From: Anthoceros angustus
Lineage: Eukaryota; Streptophyta; Anthocerotopsida; Anthocerotales; Anthocerotaceae
Length of the DNA stretch: 64,000 nucleotides
Direction: 5' to 3'
Assembly (NCBI GenBank): GCA_010909165.1
Contig: MU008160.1
Span: 248,001 to 312,000 of the forward strand
Part shown: piece after piece, positions 43,771 to 54,299 of the stretch
Layout of the letters: every line of letters starts with the position of its first letter
Numbering within the stretch: position 1 is the stretch's first letter
Translations under genes and position numbers: made by a program
The notes under the pieces: generated by a model
Databases searched by the model: none
Told to the model about the DNA's origin: nothing
The model's input: only the letters and a program-made list of their open reading frames with translations

Positions 43771-44525
43771 CATACGAGCTCCAAAGCGCATGCTGAATGG
43801 TCAAACGTTATGCTATACGGAGTTGCATGGGTCCCTGCTAGGATGATCTTCTGGAGCTTGCCTCCAAGGGACTGGATGCGAGGTTGCATGGGTCCCTGCT
43901 AGGATGATCTTCTGGAGCTTGCCTCCAAGGGACTGGATGCGAGGTTGCATGGCCTGACGTGAAAAGTCTAAACACAGAAAGCAAATAATTGTTGAAGGCA
44001 ATTTAGGGGCAATTCTTGGTTTTCAATCTTTGCAGCAACGACTTGAGTTAGATAATTGATCCATATCGCATTGATCTTAGGATGAAATTTTGCCACTTTG
44101 CTAAATAGGACTTGTGTATCACGTTGCATACGTGATAATCCGAAATCTATTATAGATACCCTTATTCCGTATGTTTTGATTTTTTCTTTCTATTGCATAC
44201 GTGGCTACAATATGGAAACCGGATCCCTTGTGGGTGCCCAGGTGCAGGACATTGCGAAGCTCCGTAAGCCCACCTCAGGTTGACATCCACGGGCAAGGCC
44301 CATATTGCATGGGTCCCTGCTAGGATGATCTTCTGGAGCTTGCCTCCAAGGGACTGGATGCGAGGTTGCAGGAGCTCCTCCAGGATGTCAGTTTAGAGGG
44401 TCTTCCTCTTGGACTTCCTTCCTGCTCCTCGACAGCACCGGTGAGTGAACAAACTCGGAAAGAGTGGTCCTTCCCATATTGCATGGGATTTGTTGCATAA
44501 GAAATTAGTGCCATGTCCAAGAATG
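43771..44525. other. Microhomology-joined mosaic of DUF1350 and other fragments
   Basis: About ten short blocks are stitched together. They include DUF1350 exon 1 start, exon 2 (about 43780-43825), exon 8 twice (43826-43945), intron 3 (43945-43985), a stretch also found at 50045-50340 (43985-44210), the first-exon/DUF971 promoter area (44215-44300), exon 8 again (44307-44390), a DUF971 intron piece (CTTCCTCTTGGACTTCCTTC), exon-1 sequence, and a Tnp2-like 19-mer at 44504. Junctions share bases such as GGAGTTGC, GTTGCA, TTGCATGG and AAAGCAA. No gene survives in it. Confidence 0.8.
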
Positions 44526-46481
44526 CTCCTTGCTGTCCCCCGCAGATCAGCCAGAGCAGCGTTCCTGAGAACCTGGCCGATGGCATCGATGGGGTGTAGA
44601 CGTCTCCAGTGCGCCACCTCAGGTCCTGTGGTGGTTTTGCAGGCACACAGCAGGTTAAGGAAGCGGGTGGCAGTGGCAGCAGGTAGCTCGAGGGGAAGGT
44701 AGACGTACTGGAGCAAGAGGAGTTGCATGGGTCCCTGCTAGGATGATCTTCTGGAGCTTGCCTCCAAGGGACTGGATGCGAGGTTGCAGGAGCTCCTCCA
44801 GGATGTCAGTTTAGGTCGATGGTGTCGACCGTGTACTTGACCTGCAGGACGAGGGGATGGAGTGCTCAGAGTGGGAGCAAGGGCCCAGGGCAGGGAGTGG
44901 AGAGGGAGAGTGGGCACCAGAAGGGTATTGGGTATGGGTACGATGCTGCTATGTTTCTGCGGTTGGCGGCGGGTGTGGGCGTGAACTCTGAGACGCCTTC
45001 TGTTACCTGTTGCACTTGGAGGTGAAGTCAGCTTAGCAATGGCTGGATGCATCTAGAGGGATGAGGTTTAGTACCCAGGAACCATACCTGAGTCAGGACT
45101 CCTGGGATCTGGCTCAAGAAGTTGCTGACGGATGTAACATCTGACTTTGGAACCACTTTTGGGCCCAGGAAATTTCCGACAGCTGGGACAACCTCATCTG
45201 CAGAATACCACACCTGCTGGTTGGTGCTCTTGTGGGGATGGTGTTAACCTGGAAGCAGAGGTCGAAATGGTAGCAATACCTGCCACAAATTGCACGAAGC
45301 TAGTTACAGGAGAGGCTGACGCCAAAGGAGCGATTTGAACAATCCTTGGTCCGACCTGTGGCAAAAATGAGAGATGGGATTGAATGCGATATAGGCCAAG
45401 ATGCAGAAGCTCGAGCTGGGCAGTCTTGCTGTACCTGATCGAAGTAGGGGACAGCCTCCGATGCTGATTTGTTGTTGAAAGAAACTAGGGCATTTGCCTG
45501 TGCATTCAAGTTCCAAGAACAATGACATACAAAGAAGGAGAAGCCTCAATTTGCATGGCCTGACGTGAAAAGTCTAAACACAGAAAGCAAGGAGCAGAGA
45601 CGTCCCACCCCAACTCAAACTCTACCTTGGGCAATTTTCGATCCTTGCAGACGCATCCAATGAGAACTGCATGAGAGCCCCATTGCTGGAGACAAGCAAT
45701 GCAATATAAACCAAGTAGTTATGGAAAAAACTCATCCCGACACTCCACAGTCTGCTGTTCCTTGAGAGTATTTGCACGGAAGAAGACAAGAGCTTACCTG
45801 TGCCCGACGCTGTAGATTGGCAGATTTGCAACATCCTCAGCAGACAAGCCGGCTGGGGCAAATCCTGAATCCAACAAGATATCGAGGGAATCATTGAACT
45901 TCCGATGAAGCTCCAAAGCGCATGCTGAATGGTCAAACGTTATGCTATACGGAGTTGCCACGATCAGATAGCCCTCCTTTGCCAAGAGTTCAATGAAAAG
46001 CCTGGGCGGGCAACGACGTCACGGATCAAAATGCACTGCCGCATCCAGATAGCCATGACACAGATTTCATGCATAACAGAAACACGACCTTGCCAAAATG
46101 TGATGGTACCTGTAGGTTAGCTCAGGGCTCGGCCGATGAATGCACCGCCCAGGAAATGTATCAACCCCTTGGGCTTCCTGCTCCTCGACAGCACCGGTGA
46201 GTGAACAAAGGATTCTCCCACCTTCACACCAGGCTCTCTGCCATACCTGACTGCTTCAGAGAACGTGCTGCGTGTGGCCAGGCAGCGTCGGCGAGCCTTC
46301 ACCTCCCCACAACCCACAACACATCTCCCAGGAACAGCATGACGCAGTCCTGGTCCCCAAGAGGAGAACTCGCAGGGCGCCAATTGTGAAAACCCTCCCA
46401 CATTCTAGGGGTCGGGGATGCGGGAGCGCCATACGAGCTGCTGCAGCCCACAGCCCTTGTGGGTGCCCAGGTGCAGGACAT
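44525..46481 (-). pseudogene. DUF1350 family protein, copy 2
   Basis: Has the same nine-exon layout as copy 1, offset by about 2.67 kb at the 3' end and 2.66 kb at the 5' end. It includes the first-exon start (ATG at 46481, MSCTWAPTRAVGCSSSYGAP). The final exon loses its natural end: after RGTARSI the sequence diverges into LGHGTNFLCNKSHAIW instead of VDWFDLL. The frame is also broken in exon 1 (an extra G near 46422 and a missing G near 46126), in exon 3, and by loss of short units such as CAG (near 45387). It lies downstream of the expanded CAG tract. Confidence 0.75.
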
Positions 46482-46487
46482 TGCGAA

Positions 46488-46774
<287 letters not shown>

Positions 46775-46775
<1 letters not shown>

Positions 46776-47215
46776 GAAGATTATGTAGAAGAAGATTATG
46801 TAGAAGAAGATTATGTAGAAGAAGATTATGTAGAAGAAGATTATGTAGAAGAAGATTATGTAGAAGAAGAAGAAGATTATGTAGAAGAAGAAGATTATGT
46901 AGAAGAAGATTATGTAGAAGAAGATTATGTAGAAGAAGAAGAAGATTATGTAGAAGAAGAAGAAGATTATGTAGAAGAAGATTATGTAGAAGAAGATTAT
47001 GTAGAAGAAGAAGATTATGTAGAAGAAGATTATGTAGAAGAAGAATTTCATTTGGACAAGCAATGCAATATAAACCAAGTAGTTATGGAAAAAACTCATC
47101 CCGACACTCCACAGTCTGCTGTTCCTTGAGAGTATTTGCACGGAAGAAGATTATGTAGAAGAAGAAGAAGAAGAAGAAGAAGATTATGTAGAAGAAGATT
47201 ATGTAGAAGAAGAAG
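46775..47215. repeat. GAAGATTATGTAGAA array, two blocks
   Basis: The 15-bp unit GAAGATTATGTAGAA (with 18-21-bp variants carrying extra GAA) fills 46775-47042 and 47140-47215. It reads EEDYVEEDYVEE on plus and FFYIIFFYII on minus. It surrounds and splits a DUF1350 intron 2/exon 2 piece. Edges fall on GAAGAAG or GTAGAAGAAGAA, found naturally in the gene copies nearby. Confidence 0.92.
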
Positions 47216-47295
47216 ACAAGAGCTTACCTGTGCCCGACGCTGTAGATTGGCAGATTTGCAACATCCTCAGCAGACAAGCCGGCTGGGGCAAATGT
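47053..47295 (-). pseudogene. DUF1350 fragment (intron 2 and part of exon 2)
   Basis: 47053-47140 and 47213-47295 together equal the DUF1350 segment around 43040-43200 (ACAAGCAATGCAATATAAAC through CAGACAAGCCGGCTGGGGCA). They are split by the second GAAGATTATGTA block and end in unrelated sequence at 47295. Confidence 0.85.
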
Positions 47296-47362
47296 CGTGA
47301 ATTGAGAGCATGTTCAAGCCAACTTGGGTGGACGAGCCAAGTGGAGGCGGGCAAGGGTGCAG

Positions 47363-48087
47363 ATGGGTCTTCAAGCCTGGACAGCAGCAGCAGCAGCAGC
47401 AGCTGTACGGACCTTGGCCACAATCTCCTCAGCTTCCAAGGCCCGCCCAGTTCAAGTTGCGCTGCGAAGGTCTCCCCCGGACCATCCCTTCCTCAATGTG
47501 AGCACCACGACTCCCAAACCCCAAACGCTTCAAACTGCTCTTCCTCTTGGACTTCCTTCCTGCTTCCGAAGGTCTCTGACTACAAATGCAGGCTCTCGAG
47601 GTGCAATTCGATGACGGTAACCACTTCCGCTTCACAGCCGAGTTCCTGCGAGTGCACAGCCCAGCTGCCGACAGCAAAGGGCTCAGAGCACGAAAAGAGC
47701 AGAAGGTAGCTTCGTCCCCACAACCCACCATCATCCCTCTCTTGACCAGATATGGAGGTGGGCGATACGTTAACTCTGGAGTCGAACTACAAAACGCAGG
47801 TTATATCTGGGAGGAAGCACGTCGGCATTGTCTCCGTGGAGGCTGTTGGGAACTACGGGATTCACATCTCTATCAACAACTATCGGTCACCAGATGCTAC
47901 TGTGCTTCATCTGAACTACGTGCGCATGGCTTGCAGGATTTTCCTTCGATGATCTACACAACACCGGGATTTACCCTTGGGAGTTTCTTCACTTCATGGG
48001 CGAACACAAGTTTTCTTTGATGAGGGAGTACATCAAGTCTCTTAGGAAGCAGGGTCTCATCAGGAGCCTTCCAGAAAGAAGATGTGA
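47363..48087 (+). pseudogene. DUF971 protein gene, copy A
   Basis: Exons align with the intact copy at 53482-54214: 47363-47497 (start, Ala-rich targeting-like), 47592-47705 (ALEVQFDDGNHFRFTAEFLR), from 47800 (ISGRKHVGIVSVEAVGNYGI) and a last exon to 48087. Three lesions: 7 bases are missing at 47863, removing the GTACAC splice donor of exon 3; one extra T is present near 47942; and one G is missing near 48063. If these are real the gene is dead, but each could be a consensus error. Upstream, the head-to-head DUF1350 partner is absent, replaced by the array/fragments at 46775-47350. Confidence 0.75.
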
Positions 48088-48179
48088 CCAGTTTAACGGC
48101 GTTGGCATAGTGACCATGTCACGCTTGCGTTGTTCCAGGTGCCTGGTCCCGGTTTGTCCTTGTCGCGATTGTAGTTAAC

Positions 48180-48960
48180 GTTTTATGGACTCTTCTTTTC
48201 TCTCCTGATTCGTTTCATGGACTCTTGTCCAGAGTCTAGAAAGCCTTTGGACCAGGCAAGTCTCTAAATAGTGGCCCTTTGGACAAGCAAGTCTCTAAAT
48301 AGTGACTCTTTTTTTCTCTCACGATTCTTGCATGGACTTTGTCCACAGTGTAGAAAGAAGAAGAAGAATTTCATTTGGATCCACATAGGACTACATTGAA
48401 CAAGCAATAGACAAGCAAGTCTATAAATAGTGTAAGACGAAGAATTTGCTACAGTCCATCAAGGATGGCTTTTTCTTCATGGACTTAGTCTCCGACAACC
48501 TGTATCATGGTGTGCTTGAGCTCTTTTAGTTTTATCTCGTATCATGGTGTGCTTAGGTTAATTCTAATGCATCTTGATCCCGGTATCAAGCTATTTCAAT
48601 TACATCTAGTATCATGTCGCTTAAGCTATTTCAATTGCATCTTGTATCATCTTGTATCATGGTGTGCTTAGGTTAATTCTAATGCATCTTGTATCATGGT
48701 GTGCTTGTGTTTAAGCTATTTCAATTGCATCTGCAAATTTTGAACGAGGGCTACGACACAAATTAGGTAGGGGTGGAAGTGTTGTAACTATCCACAACTT
48801 AGATTAGGTGCATGCAGAAAATAGAAAATTTAAAATTTTGAATGAGGGTTACGACACAAATTAGGTAGGGGTGGAAATGTTGTAACTATCCACAACATAG
48901 ATTAGGTACATATAAAAAATAAAATTTTAATTGAACATGTTTATTCATGTATATAGATAG
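48180..48960. repeat. Downstream region duplicated with DUF971, contains local repeats
   Basis: Near-identical to 54300-55085. Contains CAAGTCTCTAAATAGTG pairs, repeated GTATCATGGTGTGCTTAGGT and AAGCTATTTCAATTGCATCT units (the unit numbers and phrases differ between the two copies), and a ~115-bp direct repeat around ACACAAATTAGGTAGGGGTG. No ORF supported; it probably holds the DUF971 3' UTR. Confidence 0.75.
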
Positions 48961-49345
48961 CATTAGGAGGAGCCAGAGTCCGACAAAAATGCTATTGGTT
49001 GTCACGCGACAGTGAGGCAGGTTACGCCAGACAGAAGGTCGCCGCTGAACTTGCAGAAAGGGTTAAAGAGCTAAAGAATTCATTGTTTATCGCTTCAAGA
49101 TGTTGCTCCTCACGATTGCCTCTTCCGTTCTCTACTAGGTTAAGGAGATAAAAGCTGAGTCTGATGACAAGGCTGCACGCGACAGTGAGGCAGGTTACGC
49201 CAGACAGAAGGTCGCCGCTGAACTTGCAGAAAGGGTTAAAGAGCTAAAGAATTCATTGTTTATCGCTTCAAGATGTTGCTCCTCACGATTGCCTCTTCCG
49301 TTCTCTACTAGGTTAAGGAGATAAAAGCTGAGTCTGATGACAAGG
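48960..49345 (+). pseudogene. Two tandem copies of exon 3 of the 163-aa membrane-protein gene
   Basis: A ~173-bp unit is present twice: GACAGTGAGGCAGGTTACGC, CAGAAAGGGTTAAAGAGCTA, AATTCATTGTTTATCGCTTC, CTACTAGGTTAAGGAG. It carries the VKEIKAESDDKAARDSEAGY exon and its acceptor intron end, as in 58880-59040. Another single copy lies at 51975-52143. The left junction shares CACGCGACA with the block at 51190. Confidence 0.8.
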
Positions 49346-49462
49346 TTGTAAATGAGGTTGCAGGAGCTCCTCCAGGATGTCAGTTTAAATGGTGTCGACC
49401 GTGTACTTGACCTGCAGGACGAGGGGATGGAGTGCTCAGAGTGGGAGCAAGGGCCCGGAGCA
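49345..49462 (-). pseudogene. DUF1350 exon 8/intron fragment
   Basis: Contains GGAGCTCCTCCAGGATGTCA and GTACTTGACCTGCAGGACGA as in 42115-42212. It is preceded by one GGTTGTAAATGAGGTTGCA array unit that bridges it to the exon-3 copy. It ends near 49462 at AAGGGCCCGG. Confidence 0.8.
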
Positions 49463-50640
49463 ATTGGGTAGGTGAGTGGTACCCCATCTCGGTGGCGTTC
49501 TAGAAGGGTTGCTTAACCACGTAGTTCCATCCAATGAATTCATTGACAAACGTGTCACTCCTCAAAGGAAGTGCGGGTTAGAGTATTTGGATAGTGCGAT
49601 CATTCGGACATGTAGAACGAGATCTAACCACCATACCAAACTAGAGAACTCGATGACATTACTAGATCTTTGAAGATAAAAATTCACGTGTTTGAAAATT
49701 GTAAAATTATTTACACTTATAAAAATTAATGGCTATAGTGAAGAAAGTCTCTCAACTTTCTTTTTATCAAGGAATCGAAAAAGGAATTATTGCATCTAGC
49801 TGCCCTCTTACCTTATCCTTGTGAAAATGAGAATACAAGGGATTCTTTTGAGAGAAAATGCAAGGAATTATGCACTCGACCTTTAGTGTACGTCTAATTC
49901 ACCGTTGGGTTACAATGTCATCTTAACTTTTGAATAAGAATTAGAATGTAGTTTGACTTCACTCGGACATTTCTTTTAGCCACATGTCTTGAAAACTGGT
50001 CTCTTCCAATCTCTGCATTGTGTTACACAATGTTACTCTCCAGCAAAAGCAATAATTGTTGAAGGCAATTTAGGGGCAATTCTTGGTTTTCAATGCTTTT
50101 TACGACTTGAGTTAGATAATTGATCCATATCGCATTGATCTTAGGGAAACTATGGTCCCAATTTGAGCCCACAATTTCGTGCACACGATTCCAAGTGCAG
50201 CGCAAATGATATCCCTCGGCTCAAATTTTGCCACTTTGCTAAATAGGACTTGTGTATCACGTTGCATACGTGATAATCCGAAATCTATTATAGATACCCT
50301 TATTCCGTATGTTTTGATTTTTTCTTTCTATTGCATACGGTATAGAATTCAACACTTTGTTGATCTCGATAAGTCAAAAGAATATTTTTGTATGGAGGTC
50401 ACGATGCTCGAATCCATAAGCTTTTGTGCTACGTGTAAAGCAAGAGTTACTTGCAATAACATGCTTTTGATTCTGCATTGTGTGAAATTGGAATTTTGAC
50501 AAAGGAATCCCAGCCTCCTCTTGTACAATCATCCCGAACCTTTGACAAGGTGGATACTCTAGAGGAAACCTTGTTGCATAGGACACGACGGCGCCTTAGC
50601 AATAATAAAACAACCTATATACTTGCATATATAGATAGCA
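49463..50640. other. AT-rich stretch without supported gene
   Basis: Holds the single-copy source of the 81-bp repeat (49787-49870) and a block (50045-50340) partly copied at 43985-44210. Short ORFs have no recognisable homology. GATCTAACCACCATACCAAA occurs at 49621 and again at 50679, marking another duplication edge. Confidence 0.5.
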
Positions 50641-50755
50641 TTAGGAGGAGGCATGGCGCACGGGTTTCTTGGCAGAGCGAGATCTAACCACCATACCAAA
50701 CTAGAGAACTCGATGACATTACTAGATCTTTGAAGATAAAAATTCACGTGTTTGA

Positions 50756-51098
50756 AGGTTGTAAATGACGTTGTAAACCACGTTGTAAATGAGGTTGTAA
50801 ATGACGTTGTAAAACTATCAGCGATTGTGCAATAATAAAACAACCTATATACTTGCATATATAGCCCCACGTTCCTTGGTCTTCGACAATAATATATTGC
50901 ACGGATGGGCTTGTTCGCCACTGTAGTCTAATGTCTAATTCCGATTTGCCTGATGCAAAATGCGTTGTAAATGAGGTTGTAAATGAGGTTGTAAATGACG
51001 TTGTAAATGACGTTGTAAATGACGTTGTAAATGACGTTGTAAATGAGGTTGTAAATGAGGTTGTAAATGAGGTTGTAAATGACGTTGTAAAACTATCA
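50756..51098. repeat. Small GTTGTAAATGAx arrays
   Basis: 12-bp units of the 31-38 kb array recur at 50756-50815 (5 units) and 50963-51092 (11 units). Both end with AAACTATCAGCGATTGTGCA followed by the same AATAATAAAACAACCTATAT phrase. Confidence 0.9.
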
Positions 51099-51267
51099 GC
51101 GATTGTGCAATAATAAAACAACCTATATACTTGCATATATAGATAGCATTAGGAGGAGCCAGAGTCCGACAAAAATGCTATTGGTTGTCACGCGACAATA
51201 ATATATTGCACGGATGGGCTTGTTCGCCACTGTAGTCTAATGTCTAATTCCGATTTGCCTGATGCAA

Positions 51268-51808
51268 ATGAGAATACAAGGGATTCTTTTGAGAGAAAAT
51301 GCAAGGAATTATTGCATCTAGCTGCCCTCTTACCTTATCCTTGTGAAAATGAGAATACAAGGGATTCTTTTGAGAGAAAATGCAAGGAATTATTGCATCT
51401 AGCTGCCCTCTTACCTTATCCTTGTGAAAATGAGAATACAAGGGATTCTTTTGAGAGAAAATGCAAGGAATTATTGCATCTAGCTGCCCTCTTACCTTAT
51501 CCTTGTGAAAATGAGAATACAAGGGATTCTTTTGAGAGAAAATGCAAGGAATTATTGCATCTAGCTGCCCTCTTACCTTATCCTTGTGAAAATGAGAATA
51601 CAAGGGATTCTTTTGAGAGAAAATGCAAGGAATTATTGCATCTAGCTGCCCTCTTACCTTATCCTTGTGAAAATGAGAATACAAGGGATTCTTTTGAGAG
51701 AAAATGCAAGGAATTATTGCATCTAGCTGCCCTCTTACCTTATCCTTGTGAAAATGAGAATACAAGGGATTCTTTTGAGAGAAAATGCAAGGAATTATTG
51801 CATCTGCA
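51268..51808. repeat. 81-bp tandem repeat, about 6.6 identical units
   Basis: Units start ATGAGAATACAAGGG every 81 bp from 51268. They read ENTRDSFERKCKELLHLAAL on plus and are open on minus too. A single copy exists at 49787-49870, whose two ends both carry AAGGAATTAT, exactly the joint of the tandem unit. Confidence 0.95.
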
Positions 51809-51969
51809 AATTTTGCCACTTTGCTAAATAGGACTTGTGTATCACGTTGCATACGGTATAGAATTCAACACTTTGTTGATCTCGATATGCAGTGTTGCAA
51901 ACTAGCTTTCCACCAAGCTTTTGTAAAACTATCAGCGATTGTGCAATAATAAAACAACCTATATACTTG

Positions 51970-52145
51970 CATATATAGATATAAAGAATTCATTGTTTAT
52001 CGCTTCAAGATGTTGCTCCTCACGATTGCCTCTTCCGTTCTCTACTAGGTTAAGGAGATAAAAGCTGAGTCTGATGACAAGGCTGCACGCGACAGTGAGG
52101 CAGGTTACGCCAGACAGAAGGTCGCCGCTGAACTTGCAGAATACC
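51970..52145 (+). pseudogene. Copy of membrane-protein exon 3, fused to truncated DUF1350
   Basis: Same exon as 58914-59030 with its upstream intron end. At 52138 the sequence CTTGCAGAA passes into TGCAGAATACCACACC of the DUF1350 intron between exons 5 and 6. The shared bases TGCAGAA form the joint. Confidence 0.85.
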
Positions 52146-52215
52146 ACACCTGCTGGTTGGTGCTCTTGTGGGGATGGTGTTAACCTGGAAGCAGAGGTCG
52201 AAATGGTAGCAATAC

Positions 52216-53429
52216 CTGCCACAAATTGCACGAAGCTAGTTACAGGAGGCTGACGCCAAAGGAGCGATTTGAACAATCCTTGGTCCGACCTGTGTGGCAA
52301 AATGAGAGATGGGATTGAATGCAGCGATATAGGCCAAGATGCAGAAGCTCGAGCTGGGCAGTCTTGCTGTACCTGATCGAAGTAGGGGACAGCCTCCGAT
52401 GCTGATTTGTTGTTGAAAGAAACTAGGGCATTTGCCTGTGCATTCAAGTTCCAAGAACAATGACATACAAAAGAAGGAGAAGCCTCAATTTGCATGGCCT
52501 GACGTGAAAAGTCTAAACACAGAAAGCAAGGAGCAGAGACGTCCCACCCCAACTCAAACTCTACCTTGGGCAATTTTCGATCCTTGCAGACGCATCCAAT
52601 GAGAACCTGCATGAGAGCCCCATTGCTGGAGACAAGCAATGCAATATAAACCAAGTAGTTATGGAAAAACTCATCCCGACACTCCACAGTCTGCTGTTCC
52701 TTGAGAGAGTATTTGCACGGAAGAAGACAAGAGCTTACCTGTGCCCGACGTTGTAGATTGGCAGATTTGCAACATCCTCAGCAGACAAGCCGGCTGGGGC
52801 AAATCCTGAATCCAACAAGATATCGAGGGAATCATTGAACTTCCGATGAAGCTCCAAAGCGCATGCTGAATGGTCAAACGTTATGCTATACGGAGTTGCC
52901 ACGATCAGATAGCCCTCCTTTGCCAAGAGTTCAATGAAAAGCCTGGGCGGGGCAACGACGTCACGGATCAAAATGCACTGCCGCATCCAGATAGCCATGA
53001 CACAGATTTCATGCATAACAGAAACACGACCTTGCCAAGGGAAATGTGATGGTACCTGTAGGTTAGCTCAGGGGCTCGGCCGATGAATGCACCGCCCAGG
53101 AAATGTATCAACCCCTTGGGCTTCCTGCTCCTCGACAGCACCGGTGAGTGAACAAAGGATTCTCCCACCTTCACACCAGGCTCTCTGCCATACCTGACTG
53201 CTTCAGAGAACGTGCTGCGTGTGGCCAGGCAGCGTCGGCGAGCCTTCACCTCCCCACAACCCACAACACATCTCCCAGGAACAGCATGACGCAGTCCTGG
53301 TCCCCAAGAGGAGAAACTCGCAGGGCGCCCAATTGTGAAAACCCTCCCACATTCTAGGGGTCGGGGATGCGGAGCGCCATACGAGCTGCTGCAGCCCACA
53401 GCCCTTGTGGGTGCCCAGGTGCAGGACAT
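52216..53429 (-). pseudogene. DUF1350 family protein, copy 3 (5' half only)
   Basis: Exons on minus: 53429-53056, 52942-52739, 52625-52565, 52435-52373 and 52289-52216. The last four exons are absent because the copy ends at 52138. This copy has the frame-correct first exon: ATG 53429, a Ser/Arg-rich likely plastid transit region, ARRRCLATRSTFSEAVRYGR, then KGLIHFLGGAFIGRAPELTY. It also has the frame-correct exon 3 (NGALMQVLIGCVCKDRKLPK), which the other two copies lack by one base. Exon 5 has lost two bases (ACAGGAGGC near 52246). It is head-to-head with the DUF971 gene at 53482. Confidence 0.8.
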
Positions 53430-53481
53430 TGCGAAGCTCCGTAAGCCCACCTCAGGTTGACATCCACGGGCAAGGGTGCAG
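53430..53481. promoter_or_regulatory. 52-bp bidirectional start-codon interval (DUF1350 / DUF971)
   Basis: Only 52 bp separate the two divergent ATGs (53429 minus, 53482 plus). It contains GCGAAGCTCCGTAAGCCCAC and the ATCCACGGGCAAGG stretch, with no TATA box. Either transcripts overlap in antisense or real starts lie further inside the genes. Confidence 0.5.
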
Positions 53482-54214
53482 ATGGGTCTTCAAGCCTGGA
53501 CAGCAGCAGCAGCAGCAGCAGCTGTACGGACCTTGGCCACAATCTCCTCAGCTTCCAAGGCCCGCCCAGTTCAAGTTGCGCTGCGAAGGTCTCCCCCGGA
53601 CCATCCCTTCCTCAATGTGAGCACCACGACTCCCAAACCCCAAACGCTTCAAACTGCTCTTCCTCTTGGACTTCCTTCCTGCTTCCGAAGGTCTCTGACT
53701 ACAAATGCAGGCTCTCGAGGTGCAATTCGATGACGGTAACCACTTCCGCTTCACAGCCGAGTTCCTGCGAGTGCACAGCCCAGCTGCCGACAGCAAAGGG
53801 CCCAGAGCACGAAAAGAGCAGAAGGTAGCTTCGTCCCACACAACCCACCATCATCCCTCTCTTGACCAGATATGGAGGTGGGCGATACGTTAACTCTGGA
53901 GTCGAACTACAAAACGCAGGTTATATCTGGGAGGAAGCACGTCGGCATTGTCTCCGTGGAGGCTGTTGGGAACTACGGGATTCGGTACACACATCTCTAT
54001 CAACAACTATCGGTCACCAGATGCTACTGTGCTTCATCTGAACTACGTGCGCATGGCTTGCAGGATTTCCTTCGATGATCTACACAACACCGGGATTTAC
54101 CCTTGGGAGTTTCTTCACTTCATGGGCGAACACAAGTTTTCTTTGATGAGGGAGTACATCAAGTCTCTTAGGAAGCAGGGTCTCATCAGGGAGCCTTCCA
54201 GAAAGAAGATGTGA
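53482..54214 (+). CDS. DUF971 domain protein, intact copy
   Basis: Four exons with consistent phase: 53482-53616, 53711-53824, 53920-53984, 54064-54214. Introns of 94, 95 and 79 nt are GT-AG. The ~154-residue product starts MGLQAWTAAAAAAAVRTLAT, with an Ala/Arg/Ser-rich ~45 residues that suit an organelle-targeting peptide. The DUF971 fold (gamma-butyrobetaine-hydroxylase N-terminal-like) follows: ALEVQFDDGNHFRFTAEFLR, VISGRKHVGIVSVEAVGNYG, IRISFDDLHNTGIYPWEFLH and KFSLMREYIKSLRKQGL. Biochemical function is uncertain; DUF971 proteins are linked to Fe-S metabolism in some bacteria. The poly-Ala in the targeting part is encoded by (CAG)7. It is head-to-head with DUF1350 copy 3. Confidence 0.85.
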
Positions 54215-54299
54215 CCAGTTTAACGGCGTTGGCATAGTGACCATGTGCCCTTCACGCTTGCGTTGTTCCAGGTGCCTGGTCCCGGTTTGTCCTTGTCGC

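Noticed and set aside
51244-51852. 202-codon minus and 195-codon plus ORFs
   Set aside because: Generated by the 81-bp tandem unit, open on both strands because 81 is divisible by 3.
53354-53542. Minus-strand ORF MWPRSVQLLLLLLL as DUF1350 N-terminus
   Set aside because: It is antisense to the DUF971 first exon and ends at a stop before the conserved DUF1350 part; the ATG at 53429 gives a continuous frame instead.
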